A stretch of DNA of 64,000 bases from Anastrepha obliqua (lineage: Eukaryota; Arthropoda; Insecta; Diptera; Tephritidae): the NCBI RefSeq assembly GCF_027943255.1, contig NW_026562179.1:6140501-6204500 (forward strand), read 5' to 3'. Positions 52,186-63,224 of the stretch are shown in pieces. The notes beneath the pieces were generated by a model, which worked only from the letters and a program-made list of their open reading frames with translations, was not told the origin of the DNA and searched no databases. Position 1 is the stretch's first letter. Each line of letters starts with the position of its first letter. The position numbers were made by a program, and so were the translations under genes.

Positions 52186-52570
52186 CCATCCTCGTTGAGT
52201 AAAATCAAAACAACCAATCAGAAAAATATCAAGCAAAATTATTTTTATTAATTTTCTATCTCAAACCGTTTTTGAACTTTGCATTTGGGTCATAGTTGAA
52301 CAGCTTATGCGGCTTATAAAGCCTAGAGTGTGCTATAAATAGTGGGAAATAGGAAAAACTAAGATTTTTTAGCAAATATTCGATTATTAGTGACGAATGA
52401 GAGTGGTGGCGCGTCCTGGGGTCTGTGGGAAGGGAGTTCCATCATAAAAACATGCCTATAACCTTCATTGGGTGAAAATATGAATGTATAAAAATTTTTA
52501 ACGTCATTTGGAGTTGTCGTTTCGTAGTGATGCGCGGACAACGTACAGACATTCACCTTTATAGTATAGA
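52186..52570 (-). mobile_element. Short Helitron 5' part, segment copy 2
   Basis: The minus-strand 5' terminus TCTATACTATAAAGGTGAAT starts at 52570. Continues the element broken by LINE-A; with the 3' part its length without the LINE is about 530 bp. Confidence 0.65.
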
Positions 52571-53435
52571 TATATACATAGGTATATGTATTTGATTTAA
52601 AAAAACAGAGCCGCAGGCGCAGATTTGGAATAAAACATCGCGCGATTTATAATTTGAAATTTTCACTATTATTAATATCTGATATATTTGTTTATACATA
52701 CATATATATATGTTTTATTTAACAAAAAAAAAGCGCTGATGGTAAAAATTCGGAATAAAAATACCGGAATTTTCACTATATTATTAATATTTGATACATA
52801 TATATATATATATAAGTTATATTAAAAAAAATTTCGTTATTGTAATAGTACAGTGTGTGGAAATTATGTTCCTATGTTGCTTCGTTTTATTTCGCGTTCA
52901 CATTGTTTTCTTTTCTTCTGGCAGCACTCAATTTCAGCGATTCTTTTTAGTTATTGTTAATTTGGCTGGCATATTTGGAGTTTGCAACTTCAAAATGCAA
53001 TTTAAATTGTTAATTTATGACATATATCAATAATAAGTGTTAGAAACGTTTGTGTATGTTACACAGTTTTAATAATTATTAAAATACATGTGATAAGTGC
53101 ACTTATTATATCAAAATTTGGTGAAGGTAAAAGACAAATTTTATTAACAAATAACTTAAAAACTAAATAAGCCAAATAAGCACTAAATCAACATCTCCTG
53201 TGAATTTCATTGATTTTATTGGAAAATTCGTAATATTTCTCTCAAAACAAGGCAACACTATACTCTTTTCAATTCGTATGAATAGTTATTCTCGTTTAAA
53301 ATAGAAACTGATCATATTTGTAAATGGACTTGCATTTAATGTTCAGGGAAATATTTCGAATATAAGTATGAAAATAAGAAAAAACACGGCTGGGATTCGC
53401 AATAATGTATATTGGGCAATTTTTGGCAGATTTAC
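52571..53435. other. AT-rich core, segment copy 2
   Basis: Same content as 37241-38100; small differences include two extra bases in the T/A tracts and GGCTGGCATATTTGG where copy 1 has GGCATATTTGG. Confidence 0.6.
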
Positions 53436-53775
53436 GGCGGCCGCCGTAGCCGAATGAGTTGGTGCGTGACTACCATTCGGAATTCACAGAGAGAACGTTG
53501 GTTCGAATCTCGGTGAAACTCCAAAATTGAGAAAAACATTTTTCTAATAGCGGTCGCCCCTCGGCAGTCAATGGCAAATCTCCGAGTGTATTTCTGCCAT
53601 GAAAATGCTCCTCATAAAAATATCTGCCGTTCGGAGTCGGCTTAAAACTGTAGGTCCCTCCATTTGTGGAATAACATCAAGACGCGCACCACAAATAGGA
53701 GGAGGAGCTCGGCCAAACACCCAAAAAGGGTGTACGGGCCAATTATATATATATATATGTATATATATAATGTCT
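53436..53775 (+). mobile_element. SINE-1 copy D
   Basis: Paralogue of copy C through the segmental duplication, with the A box (TAGCCGAATGAGTTGG) and B box (GGTTCGAATCT) intact and the same body and TATATA tail. It is not an independent insertion. Confidence 0.85.
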
Positions 53776-54491
53776 TTATGAATGATACTTAGTGGAGAGG
53801 TTAAGGAACAATCTTTGTAATTCCAAATTATTCGGGAAATAATTTGGTAATTCTTTGCCTTCAAAATGCCCTCGGTAACTTCACTATAACTTGCCACATT
53901 ACACTATATATTTTATACACGCGTGTTTTTACTTATTTTTATCCTTATATTCGAATTATTTTTATTAAAATCAAATGCAAATGCATTTGTCCATACAATC
54001 ACTTTCCAATTTTAAGCGCGATTAAGAAGAAGATTGGAATGACAACAGTATGGTGTTGCCGGATGCCTGCAAATGAAAACAAAAATATGAACAAAAATTA
54101 AGTATTTGAGTTTAGTGTTAATGATGGAGATGGAGGTTATTTTGCCTCCTTACTACATACACGCATATGACGTTTTAATTTTGGGTTCAATGGTTTTAAC
54201 ACGGAAAGGAGTTCTACGCAAAACTACTGTGGATTGCGTAGCCGGAGTTGGACTGATGAGGGTTATTTTTTTGAAAGGAAACGAGTTTTTTAATAAAGAC
54301 AACTACGACCACCCTATTTGTTTTGCAGATAGTCGAGTTTTTGTGGAGAAATTCTGTTTATAAAAAGCATGAGGACCCATTTGTAAAACTGATCGAAGCA
54401 ATACAATACACTTACTTATAAACCGTAATTTTTTGACTTTTAATAACTTTATTATTTTTAGTGATACGCTTAATATCATTGTTTTTAAGTT
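53776..54491. other. Unassigned sequence, segment copy 2
   Basis: Same as 38441-39156; no gene supported. Confidence 0.4.
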
Positions 54492-55090
54492 TAAATGAGT
54501 TGTATGCTTTTATTTTCAAAAATATTTCTCAATTTTAAATTACAGCAAAAATTTCTGCAGTTTTACAATCAACCTTCCACTGAACATCCCTGCATACGAA
54601 CTTCGTTTTTATTTCAGGTGTGTGGCAACACCTACTTTTCGCTAAATTACAGAACTTTAACATTAGTTTACTTAAAAACTATTGTATAAGCCTCCAGCAG
54701 GTGCGGTTTTCAGTTTTAAGATGGGGATACCCTCTATCACCGCCCTTTTAACGTTTTTTCAAAGCAATAGACATTATACTAAATATTTCCCTTAAGCTTC
54801 GATGAGTTGTATGTTTTTATTTTCAAAAATATTTCTTAATTTTAAATTACAGCCAAAAATACTGCAGTTTTACAATCAACCTTCCACTGAACATCCCTGC
54901 ATACGAACTTCGTTTTTATTTCAGGTGTGTGGCAACACCTACTTTTCGCTAAATTACAGAACTTTAACACTAAATTCCTTATAAACTATAAGCCTCCGGA
55001 GAGTGCGGTTTTCAGATTTAAGATGAGGATACATCCCTTTAACCCTCCCTTTTAACCATTTTTTCAAAGCAATAGACATACTAAATATTT
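54492..55090 (+). repeat. Two tandem units of about 307 bp
   Basis: Units start near 54492 and 54799. The last unit ends like unit 3 of copy 1 (AAGCCTCCGGAG, ACATCCCTTTAACC), so the middle unit is what differs between copies. Confidence 0.85.
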
Positions 55091-55356
55091 CCTAAAACAC
55101 GGATGTGTGTGTATATTTTTTGAATTTAAGTGAAGTTTAGAAAACTATATATGATAATATGCCTAACTATAGTAAAGTTCCCGAGGACAAATCATCCGGA
55201 GTAATTGGTATCAGGTTGTTCCTGAACCACTCCCTAACATCTCCAGCAAGTTTCATTAAATAAGTCATTATACTTTGTCTAAAATTGTAGATGTAACGTT
55301 TTATAAACCCGACCCTATTTGATTTCAAAGCTTGTAAAATTGACCAACAATTATCT

Positions 55357-55625
55357 TGTATGATTTCAACAAGCAGAAGTGCTGCCAGACACCTTAAAAA
55401 TACACAATATAAAACATCGTAGAAGATAATAAATGTATAAAAATAAGAAATTTTATAGTTCGGATCTACATTTATACATATAATAATAATAATTAATTAA
55501 TACTTGATTTGTAGTAAAATATGTTTGTATGCATTTTCAGTTTATGGATTTGTATTTGATGGGTATATTTAGATTTTTATTAAAAAATTGTTTAATACAT
55601 ATGTGTGTATATATTATGATACATA
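55357..55625 (+). repeat. Repeat R in segment copy 2
   Basis: Almost base-for-base the same as 45694-45965; directly continuous with the sequence that in copy 1 lies left of Heli-1. Confidence 0.8.
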
Positions 55626-56321
55626 CAGTCAGCGTCAAAATAAAGTGTACACAACATATTGTTAAGATTTGACTATTTGGTTACTTATTTTATAATTTCA
55701 ATTATTTGTTTAAAAAATGTGGTTCGCACTAAAGTAAAATTCATATAAACTAAGGTTTCAAACTTAACACAAAATTTATAAAAAATCTGCAAATGTTCAG
55801 CAAAATGTCACAAGTTTTACTAGGAATTTATAGAAAATTTTCAGGTACGCAGTTTTGTAGACTATTGAATTTTAGTGTAATAAATTGCAAGTTTTGAGTA
55901 CATTAAAAACTACACTGAGTTTTGACAATTTTTTTAGGAAGCGGTCTTGCACATTTTCTTTATTCGACACAATTTTCTTACAAAAAAAACATCCTATACC
56001 GTAGAAGAAAAAATTGTGAAAAATCAACGGAATTTTGAATGTAGATACTTAAAGCTTGCACTTTATTATACCAAAATGCAATAGTCTACAAAACTGCGTA
56101 CCTGAAATTTTTCTATAAATTCCTTGTAAAAATTGTGAAATTTTGCTAAACATTTGCAGAACTTGTATAAATTTTGTGTTAAGTTTGAAACCTTAGTTTA
56201 TATGCATTTTATTTTAGTACGAACCATATTTTTATAAACAAATAATTAAAATTATAAAATAAGTAAACAAATAGTCAAATCTTAACAATATGTGGTGTAC
56301 ACTTTATTTTGACGCTGACAG
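55626..56321. mobile_element. Long-arm MITE, copy 2
   Basis: CAGTCAGCGTCAAAATAAAG to GACGCTGACAG with TA outside both ends; paralogue of 45966-46660 with scattered substitutions. Confidence 0.85.
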
Positions 56322-56389
56322 TATATGTACATTCTTTATTTAAAAAAATAGCGATGCGCAAGATATCATTATTTTAATCTTACTAAATA

Positions 56390-56495
56390 TTAAATAATTA
56401 TTTTTGCGTAAAACTCCTTTCTGCATAGATGCCTTCTGGCCGCGCTTAAAAAAAAAACCCTCATCAGTTCGCAACCAGCTACACTGCCGGAAATA
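56390..56495 (-). pseudogene. Mariner 5' scrap, segment copy 2
   Basis: Counterpart of 46735-46830; LCRKEFYAKI on the minus strand. Confidence 0.45.
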
Positions 56496-56643
56496 TTAGG
56501 TGCGCCACTAGGTGCTCGCTGCTTTTTTGATGCAAATACAACTCTATTCAGAAAAATGGTTACAAGTGAATCATTGAAAGTATTGCCCATCACTGGCTAC
56601 TACTTTTTCCCATCTTTATGGTAGATCTCGTATACCGTCGCGG

Positions 56644-56880
56644 TACTCATCTAAAGGTAGGCCCAGGAAACATGCTGCTTTGACAAGTTGGGTCCAGAGG
56701 GAGAGGGGTGTTAGATGAGTAGGTTTTAAAGGGCATGTGAATAGGTGGTTAGTGTCGTGCAGGGTGCCTTCACATGCCGGACATAAGTTTGGCAGCCGGT
56801 TCTAAGCTACCGGAATTACTCAGGGTTTTCCCGACCAAGGGATGCCGGCCCAGTAAACTAGCCCTGTCTAGTGAACAGCC
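56644..56880 (-). mobile_element. Twin-primed LINE-A remnant, segment copy 2
   Basis: Counterpart of 47443-47682: LINE-A 3' coding in minus orientation to about 56790, then the 5' block in plus orientation (GGCAGCCGGTTCTAAGCTAC). The tail and left target duplication are removed by the roughly 436-bp deletion at 56643. Confidence 0.75.
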
Positions 56881-57375
56881 CATCATCCTTCGTGCAGTGC
56901 TCGGCTCAATCGCATCAAGTGAAGTCGATACCGATCCTCAGTGGTGGTTTCGCTTGGTTTTAACAGTTCATAATAAATAACACCAACTTGGTCCCACCAA
57001 ATACATAGCATAACCTTCGTAGCGTGAATATTCGACCGAGGCGACGACGTAGAAGCATGACCGAGCAGTCCGCATGACTTTCTTTTCCTTGGATTGCTGT
57101 AATGAAACCATTTTTCATCACCGGTCACGATGCAATGGAGTAAACCTTTCCTCTTTTGCCGCTGGAGCAGTTGTTCACAGGCGAAAAAACGACGTTCAAC
57201 ATCCGTTGGTTTTCATTCATGGCTTCCTTATGAAGTCCTCTGTTTCTGAATAATTCCCAAAGCATGCAATTGCTTGGAAATGGATTGGCGGTAACTCCTA
57301 ATACTGAAGCAAGCACTTCTTGCGTTTGACACGGATCCTCATTGAGCAATGCCACCAATTCAGCGTCGTCGAAGG
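56881..57375 (-). pseudogene. mar-2 transposase, central part
   Basis: Minus strand from 57375: RPKTFDDAELVALLNEDPCQ, TQEVLASVLGVTANP, a frameshift, then RNRGLHKEAMNENQ where the normal frame gives QLHALGIIQKQ, another shift, VTGDEKWFHYSNPRKRKSCG (first catalytic Asp), TKVMLCIWWDQVGVIYYELL and RLHLMRLSRALHE, stopping at the LINE-A junction. The C-terminal catalytic Asps are lost in the deletion near 56643. Confidence 0.8.
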
Positions 57376-57389
57376 TTTTTGGCCTTTCT

Positions 57390-57662
57390 GTTGTTGTTGT
57401 TGTTGTTGTAGCAGTAACTTTGCCCTTCAGTTTAGTGTAATCACCGGTCGTCTTTGTCTAGCTCATCTAACGGTAGGCCCTTCCTGGGCAGATGGGCATG
57501 TGAAAAGGTGGTTAGTGTCGTGCGGGGTGCCTTCACTTGCTGGACATACATATATTTAGTATGTCGGGGTCGATTCTGGATAAGTAGGAGTTAAATCTGC
57601 TACAGTATCTAGAACGTAATTGTACCAAACTTACGCAGGACTCTCGGGGAAGTTGGAGCTTT
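57390..57662 (-). mobile_element. LINE-A 3' fragment
   Basis: The tail (GTT)6 with GTAGCAG at 57390-57415, then decayed C-terminal coding (LVQLRSRYCSRFNSYLSRID, NICMSSK). Cut short at 57662 by the next LINE-A copy. Confidence 0.75.
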
Positions 57663-60600
57663 TGTTTGTTAACAGTAATAGTAGCCCCGCCAGTGTCGGG
57701 TATATCACCTGTCATCTTCGACTAGCTTATCTAGGGCTAGGCCCAGGAAACATGCTGTTTCGACGGGATAGGTCCAGAGGGAGATTGGTGTTAGATGAGT
57801 CGGTTTTAGGGGGCATGTGAAAAGGTGGTTAGTGTCGTGCGGGGTGCCTTCACATGCCGGACATATGTTTGGTATGTCGGGGTCGATTCTGGATAGGTAG
57901 GAGTTTAACCTGCTACAATATCCAGAACGTAATTGTGCCAGTGTTACACGTGTCTCACGAGGAAGCTGGAGCTCTTCATCTGCTGTAGGTGGTAGTTGGA
58001 GTGCGATTACGGCATTCACAGGACGGGAGCTTAAGAAGTTGGTGACGGTCTCCCGGTTAATGTCGTTTATTGACTGTCTAAATACTGTCAGGTCCAGTAG
58101 ATTCCGGTCAGTTTTGTCTTGGATTTCGTCAGCGTAGTCTAAGAGATGTCTCCGGACGTGCCTGGGAGTCGGCTCAGGCTCAAGCAGATGTCTACAGGGA
58201 TGAAACCTGCGGTAACATTTCAGGAGGAACTGCTTGCTGAGCAGTTTGTTATGCTCCGCTACTGGGAGCATTTGTGCCTCGTTGTGAAGATATTGTATGG
58301 GAGATATCAGGAGGCACCCGGTCGCTGTCCGAATGGCAGTATTTTGCCATGTCTGAAGTTTTGTCCACTGCGAATCACTAGTTCCAGGCGACCAGACAGG
58401 CGCTGCATAGCTTAGAACCGGCCGGCCAATTGCCTTAAATGTCGAAAGCAACAGTTCTTTGTCTTTGCCCCAAGTGCTACCGGCCAGCGATTTGAGGACC
58501 TTGTTGCGATTTTGGACTTTTGTGGCAATTGAGGTTGTATGCGCTGAGAAGGAGAGCAAACTGTCAAAGGTTACACCCAAGATTTTGAGGTTGTTTACCG
58601 TCGGAATTGGTGTGTCGTCGACTTTTACCTTAAGGGACAGTTTGACCTCCTTTGTCCAGGTGGTGAAGAGGGTCGCCGTGGATTTAGCGGGGGAAAGTTG
58701 GAGATTTCTCGCAGTGAAAAAGCGGAAAAGGTCGGTAAGGAAATTGTTCACTTCGGTCACTCAGGCTATCGATATCATTGCCCGACGCCATTATCATACA
58801 GTCGTCAGCGTATGAGATCAGGGAAACTCCCGCTGGTGGTTGGGGGAGCTTCGAGATGTAGAAGTAGATCAGTATGGGAGAAAGGACACCACTCTGCGGT
58901 ACACCTTGCTTTATCTTCCTCTGTTTTGATGCTTGATTTCGAAAAATCACTGACAAGTGACGACCTGTCAAATAGTTTGCGGATCACCTCTTCAGCCCTG
59001 GCGGGTGTGTCCACTGATAAATATCATCTAGTAGCGTGCAGTGGCTGACTGTATTGAAAGCCTTTTTCAGGTCCAACGCTACTAGGACAGTCCTCTCGCA
59101 GGGGCGGTTTTGGTTAAGCCCGCGTTTTATTTGGGCGTTTGTGGCGGTGAGTGCAGTGGTGGTGCTATGCACTCGTCGGAAGCCGTGCTGATGTGGGGCT
59201 GGGGCCAGGTGTTTCGTGAAGAGTGGGAGTAGGAGGGCTTCAAGTGTCTTCACTACTGGGGAAAGGAGAGTTATTGGCCGATAAGGTTCCCCTTGGTTGG
59301 CGGGTTTCCCAGGTTTCAGTAGTGGGACCACTCTCCCTGCTTTCCACTTGTCAGGGATGATGAGAGTGGCCAACGACAGATTGAAGACCCTTGTGAGAAA
59401 TGCTACTCCCAAAGGTCGCAGGTGCTTCAGCATTTGCGCGTTTAATCCGTCAGGGCCAATGGCTTTCGATGATTTCGATTTGTTGATGGCCCCTGAACCT
59501 CATCACCGGAGAAAGTAAGTAGCGCACTGTCGTTCGTCAGTTTGTGCAGCTTTCTGGTAGCACGACGCTTGGATCTGTCGGCCGCTCGCTTGCCACGCTG
59601 GCTGCTTCGGCTGGGAAATGAGGACGGATGTCGTTAAAGCTTCCAGTTGGGATGAAGCGATCCGCAGAAGCTGTGAGCACCTTGCGGAATGCGCGTTAAC
59701 CTGCGCGCACATCGGTGGGGATGGGAAGAGCGGCGAAGGTGTCCTCGATGAATTCCGTGAAGCCGGCCCAATTAGCTTTTTTAAAGTTTAAATAGGACCG
59801 GTGGTTCGCGGAACCAAAGTCCGCAGGTCTCTCAATCGTGACGATAATGGGCAAGTTGTCTGATGCAAGCGATAGCATAGGTCGCCATGTTATGCTATTT
59901 ATCAGACCCGCGCTAGCTATTGTTTGATCAGGCGAGCTGCTACAATTGCCCACTACCTTGCTGGGGGCTTCGTCGTTCACAGTGCTGAATGTCGAATCGT
60001 CTATTTGCTCTGCCAATTGCTGTCCCCTACGATCATTTGGCAGGCTTGAATGCCAAAGATCGTGATGCGCATTGAAGTCACTTACAATCAATCGGTTTTC
60101 ACCCTTGATGAGCGCACCTATATCAGGGTGATATCCTGCCGGGCAACAGCTGACAGGGGGTACATAAATGTTAAAAATTTCGAGCTCGGAATCGCCTGTC
60201 CGGACAGCTATGCCTTGGTATTCTAAGGGGATGTCCCTGCGGTCGATCCCTTCATCAATGAGACAATTCTGCACTGTGTGGTCTACTATAAACGCTAGGC
60301 CACCACCATTGTCTCGCTCGCGATCATGTCTGTGCACGTTATAGCTATCCCTGGAGATCAGAGATGACCTAGTGTGCAGCTTGGTTTCCTGGACCGCAGC
60401 TATTGCGATACTGTGCCGGCTCATGAAGTCAACTATCTCGTGGACCTTGCTCGTGAGTCCGTTACAGTTGAATTGAAGAAGCTTGAACCTTCTGGGTGAT
60501 GTCTTTGTAACTCGGGGGGTGAGGGACGCATGGGTTGCCTACGTTGGGCTTGCTGTGCAATTCTCTGTAGTTGTTGCGGCCTGATGATGGTGGGCGGCCG

Positions 60601-60805
60601 CGCCACGAGTGGCGGTTGCGGGTGCAGTGGAGGCATTAGACGCCTGCTGGCGAGAGCAACACGAGGCCACATACCGTTTGGTCCACTCCCTATGTGTCTT
60701 AAGGCCTTAACAGGTCTAAAGGTGGCTCCAGCCGTTGCACTTGTTGCACCTTACCGAGGTGGAGTTCGGGTGGAGCCGTTTAGGGCTTCCCTTGGTTGGG
60801 AAAAT
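57663..60805 (-). mobile_element. LINE-A copy, minus strand, nested in mar-2
   Basis: 3' end TTAACAGTAATAGTAGCCCC at 57668; 5' part reaches the first cysteine cluster region (TVCNGWSHL-type, near 60720) and a GAACTCCACCTCGG match at about 60765. A deletion of about 250 bases removes the linker near 59585. It joins the mar-2 start codon region at 60805 without a visible target duplication. Confidence 0.8.
57705..60672 (-). pseudogene. LINE-A endonuclease-RT open frames
   Basis: 60424-59696: endonuclease (DNGGGLAFIVDHTVQNCL, IYVPPVSCCPAGYHPDIGAL, IVSDFNAHHDLWHSS where GDFN has become SDFN, SSPDQTIASAG, ASDNLPIIVTIERP where SDH has become SDN). 59433-58984: RT motifs 1-A. 58971-58684: GVPQSGVLSPI and SYADDCMIMASG. 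58760-57705 (351 codons): thumb and zinc tail to LDKLVEDDR. The SDN change removes the endonuclease catalytic His, and several frameshifts follow. Confidence 0.82.
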
Positions 60806-60890
60806 GAAAGAGGGAAATCAACACTTCCCGCAAATGACGATTATTCGGCACAAAATCAGACATTTTCTTATAAGCAAAAGTATATGATAC
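60806..60890 (-). pseudogene. mar-2 transposase N-terminus
   Basis: Reads MSDFVPNNRHLREVLISLFH on the minus strand, the same start as copy A at 17171, and ends at the LINE-A junction. Confidence 0.75.
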
Positions 60891-61043
60891 CAAAATAAAA
60901 TCACTAATATGTCGAAGCAGTTTGTTTACCATATGCCTAAGCTTGGTTTATGACGTTTAGGTTATGTTACAATAGAATCGACTAGCAAACACTGCTGTCG
61001 ACATCTATTGACAAACAGCGGGAACTTAGTTGCTCACCTAATA

Positions 61044-62000
61044 TAGGTTCTCAAAAAAGTCTGGCGGTATTTTTATTGAATTTTCAATTGTTCATAAAAT
61101 TGGTTATAATAATGCGATTTAAGTCAAATATGCGCCGTTTTGTTCGATGACGAGTTCCCAACGAGATGCCAACTTCATAATGCCCCTCTTATAGAAGCTC
61201 GCTTCCCTATTGTCAAAAAACTCGGAGAGCCAATTTTCACAGGACTCTCTTGTGGACAACTTCCGACTACCAAGCTCGTTCGCCATGGACAGAAATAGGT
61301 GGTAATCACTTGGTGCGAGATCCGGACTATACGGTGGATGCAAAAGAACCTCCCATCCGAGCTCCCGGAGCTTCTGGCGCGTCACCAAAGATGTGTGTGG
61401 CTTGGCGTTGTCCTGATGGAAGACAATTCGGCCTCTGTTGATCAAAGATGGTCTCTTCTGCACGAGTGCTGCATACAAGCGGTCCAGTTGTTGGCAGTAC
61501 AGGTCCGAATTGAGCGTTTGGCCATAGGGGAGCAGCTCATAGTGGATTATTCCCTGCCAATCCCACCAAACACACAGAAGATTCTTCCTGGCCGTCAATC
61601 CAGGCTTGGCCACCGTCTGGGCAGCTTCACCGCTTTTCGACCACGACCGTTTGCGCTTCACGTTGTCGTAAGTGACCCACTTTTCATCGCCAGTCACCAT
61701 CCGCTTCAAAAACGGGTCGATTTTGTTGCGATTCAGAAGCGATTCGCATGCATCCATACGGGCAAAAACGTTTTTTTGCGTCAAGTCGTGTGGCACCCAT
61801 ACATCGAGCTTCTTTTTGAATCCAAGTTTCTTCAAATGGGAAATACCGCAAGACTTTTTTGCCAAACTTTATTTTTACATAAAACGTCTCTCTGCGTAGG
61901 CGGCCTTCGACCGCGCTTCAAAAAATAAGCATCATTCATCGGCAGTATTTTCACAGTATTTTTGCGTGAATTTGACTTGTAGCTGTTTTTCTAAAATGGA
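61044..62000 (-). mobile_element. mar-3: mariner, N-terminally truncated
   Basis: Begins immediately after the TA beside mar-2 with AGGTTCTCAAAAAAGTCTGG, a mariner-like end. The 5' TIR and the helix-turn-helix coding are not found; similarity fades by about 62000. Confidence 0.65.
61119..61865 (-). CDS. mar-3 mariner transposase, catalytic core, 5'-truncated
   Basis: An uninterrupted frame of 248 codons, against about 345 for a full mariner transposase. It starts within the second helix-turn-helix (CGISHLKKLGFKKKLDVWVP HDL) and carries the linker WVPHDLTQKN, then MVTGDEKWVTYDNVKRKRSW (first Asp), LLCVWWDWQGIIHYELLP, IVFHQDNAKPHTS (second Asp) and HPPYSPDLAPSDYHLF (third Asp), giving D-D34D. 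It ends VIEQNGAYLT-stop. No lesion is visible in the catalytic domain, but about 100 N-terminal residues needed for end binding are absent. Confidence 0.85.
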   Translation of the reverse strand: MAKKSCGISHLKKLGFKKKLDVWVPHDLTQKNVFARMDACESLLNRNKIDPFLKRMVTGDEKWVTYDNVKRKRSWSKSGEAAQTVAKPGLTARKNLLCVWWDWQGIIHYELLPYGQTLNSDLYCQQLDRLYAALVQKRPSLINRGRIVFHQDNAKPHTSLVTRQKLRELGWEVLLHPPYSPDLAPSDYHLFLSMANELGSRKLSTRESCENWLSEFFDNREASFYKRGIMKLASRWELVIEQNGAYLT

Positions 62001-62021
62001 ACTAATATTGTATTTAAATAT

Positions 62022-62245
62022 TGTTACAAATTTTCTTACGTTAAAATTCAAATGAATATCTTACAATAACTCCTCTGATCACTAGGTTGTCAAACAAAAT
62101 ACACAAATTAATGCAACACACTTGCTTTACTTTAGTTCCAACATTTTACTTTACATGTACTTGTCCAATTTAAGAGTGAATCACTCTATTACTTTTTGTT
62201 TATTCGCTTACAGGTTCAATTTTTAGTACCCCATGCGGATGCACC
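62022..62245 (+). repeat. LTR-like dispersed repeat, copy 2
   Basis: TGTTACAAATTTTCTTACGT onward shares ordered blocks with 5930-6200 (ATCTTACAATAACTC, GATCACTAG, TTTTACTTTACATGTAC, TGTTTATTCGCTTA). Confidence 0.45.
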
Positions 62246-62249
62246 AATG

Positions 62250-62288
<39 letters not shown>

Positions 62289-62335
62289 CTATATATATCT
62301 ATATATATTTTATATATTATATATATATATACATA
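62246..62335. repeat. TA-rich microsatellite
   Basis: TATATATA runs interrupted by CATATC/TCTATA steps. Confidence 0.9.
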
Positions 62336-62640
62336 TATGGGACGTTCCACGTCAACCGGTACACTAGCCGGTCCAAAATTCTATGGGACCGATTTTGAAG
62401 CCCAAGGTCTCAAAATGATCGTCTGAATGTCCACTATTGAAAGCCGTCTGGCCCATTGAGAAATTCAATATGGCGTTCAAATTATGGCGTCTAAGCTGGC
62501 TAAAAATTTGAGTTTATTTAAAATCTTGTGTGCTCCTAAGAAAACCAGGAGCAATGAAAAAAAGTAATACTGATTCTTTGTGTTCTTAGGGTCGCAGATT
62601 ACGATTTCGGAAGCAGATTTCCAAAATTCAAAATGGCGGA
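62336..62640. other. Unassigned stretch
   Basis: Contains AAATTCAATATGGCG near 62463 and AAATTCAAAATGGCGGATCC near 62623, a short internal repetition. No gene recognised. Confidence 0.4.
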
Positions 62641-62654
62641 TCCAATATGGCTTA

Positions 62655-63150
62655 TTGGCCTGTAATTGGATACCACGCTCGGGGTCTTCCCTGGCTTTTG
62701 TATAAGGATGATTTCAGCAACTTTCCATTGAATTTGGAAATACTCTTGTTTTATCATCGCGTTAAATATAATGGTGAGGAATTTGTATCCACATTTGGGC
62801 AGTTCTTTTAAAACCTTACTAGTTATTAGATCGTAACCTGGCGCCTTTTTGGTTTTGAGAGTTTTGGTTGCTGCGTATCTAACTTCTTTCCAGGTAAATC
62901 GTACAGTCGGAAAATCCATTTGAAACGGAGCTGAGAGAAATTCGTTAACTTCTGAGTCTACCTCCGCACTTTGACTCGGAAATGGTTGGAAAACATTTGA
63001 TAGAGGTTTGGCAAACTCTATTGCTTTTTGTTTATCAGTTTTTGCCCAATCTCCATTACACGTTTTTATCGCTGCGTTGTGAGGCGTTGGTTGTGAGATC
63101 TTTTTCGTTGCCTTCCAGAGTGAGTAGTCAGTAGCTTCCGTAGGTGACAA
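62655..63150 (-). pseudogene. Jockey-type RT N-terminal part
   Basis: Reads YSLWKATKKISQPTPHNAAI, RFTWKEVRYAATKTLKTKKA, PGYDLITSKVLKELPKCGYK (motif 1), FNAMIKQEYFQIQWKVAEII and LIQKPGKTPSVVSNYRPIS (motif 2), then diverges into unrelated sequence. No YADD is present. About 75 bases separate it from the endonuclease frame, with a stop and frame change. Confidence 0.8.
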
Positions 63151-63224
63151 GTTGGATAAGTATTCATGCAGTTCTGAGTTTTTTGCGTCTCCTATAGTGT
63201 TTTTTAATTATTTTGTGAGCTTAT

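Larger units (their letters stand above)
50584..57284. repeat. Segmental duplication, copy 2 (lacks Heli-1)
   Basis: Counterpart of 35276-48073. Runs from the middle of the LINE-A RT frame through the short Helitron 5' end, AT-rich core, SINE-1, two tandem units, the uninterrupted Heli-1 target site (ATTA|TCTTG at 55352), repeat R, long-arm MITE and mar-2. At 57284 it continues into more mar-2 sequence, whereas copy 1 switches to Helitron. Confidence 0.85.
56496..61041 (-). mobile_element. mar-2 copy C with LINE-A insertions
   Basis: Left TIR TTAGGTGCGCCACTAGG with TA at 56494-56495; right TIR, minus strand from 61041, TTAGGTGAGCAACTAAGTTC with TA at 61042-61043. The mariner sequence proper is 56496-56643, 56881-57389 and 60806-61041. 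LINE-A sequence fills 56644-56880 and 57390-60805. Confidence 0.8.

Noticed and set aside
61299..61928. 209-codon plus-strand frame
   Set aside because: Lies antisense to the mar-3 transposase, whose DD34D motifs are clear.
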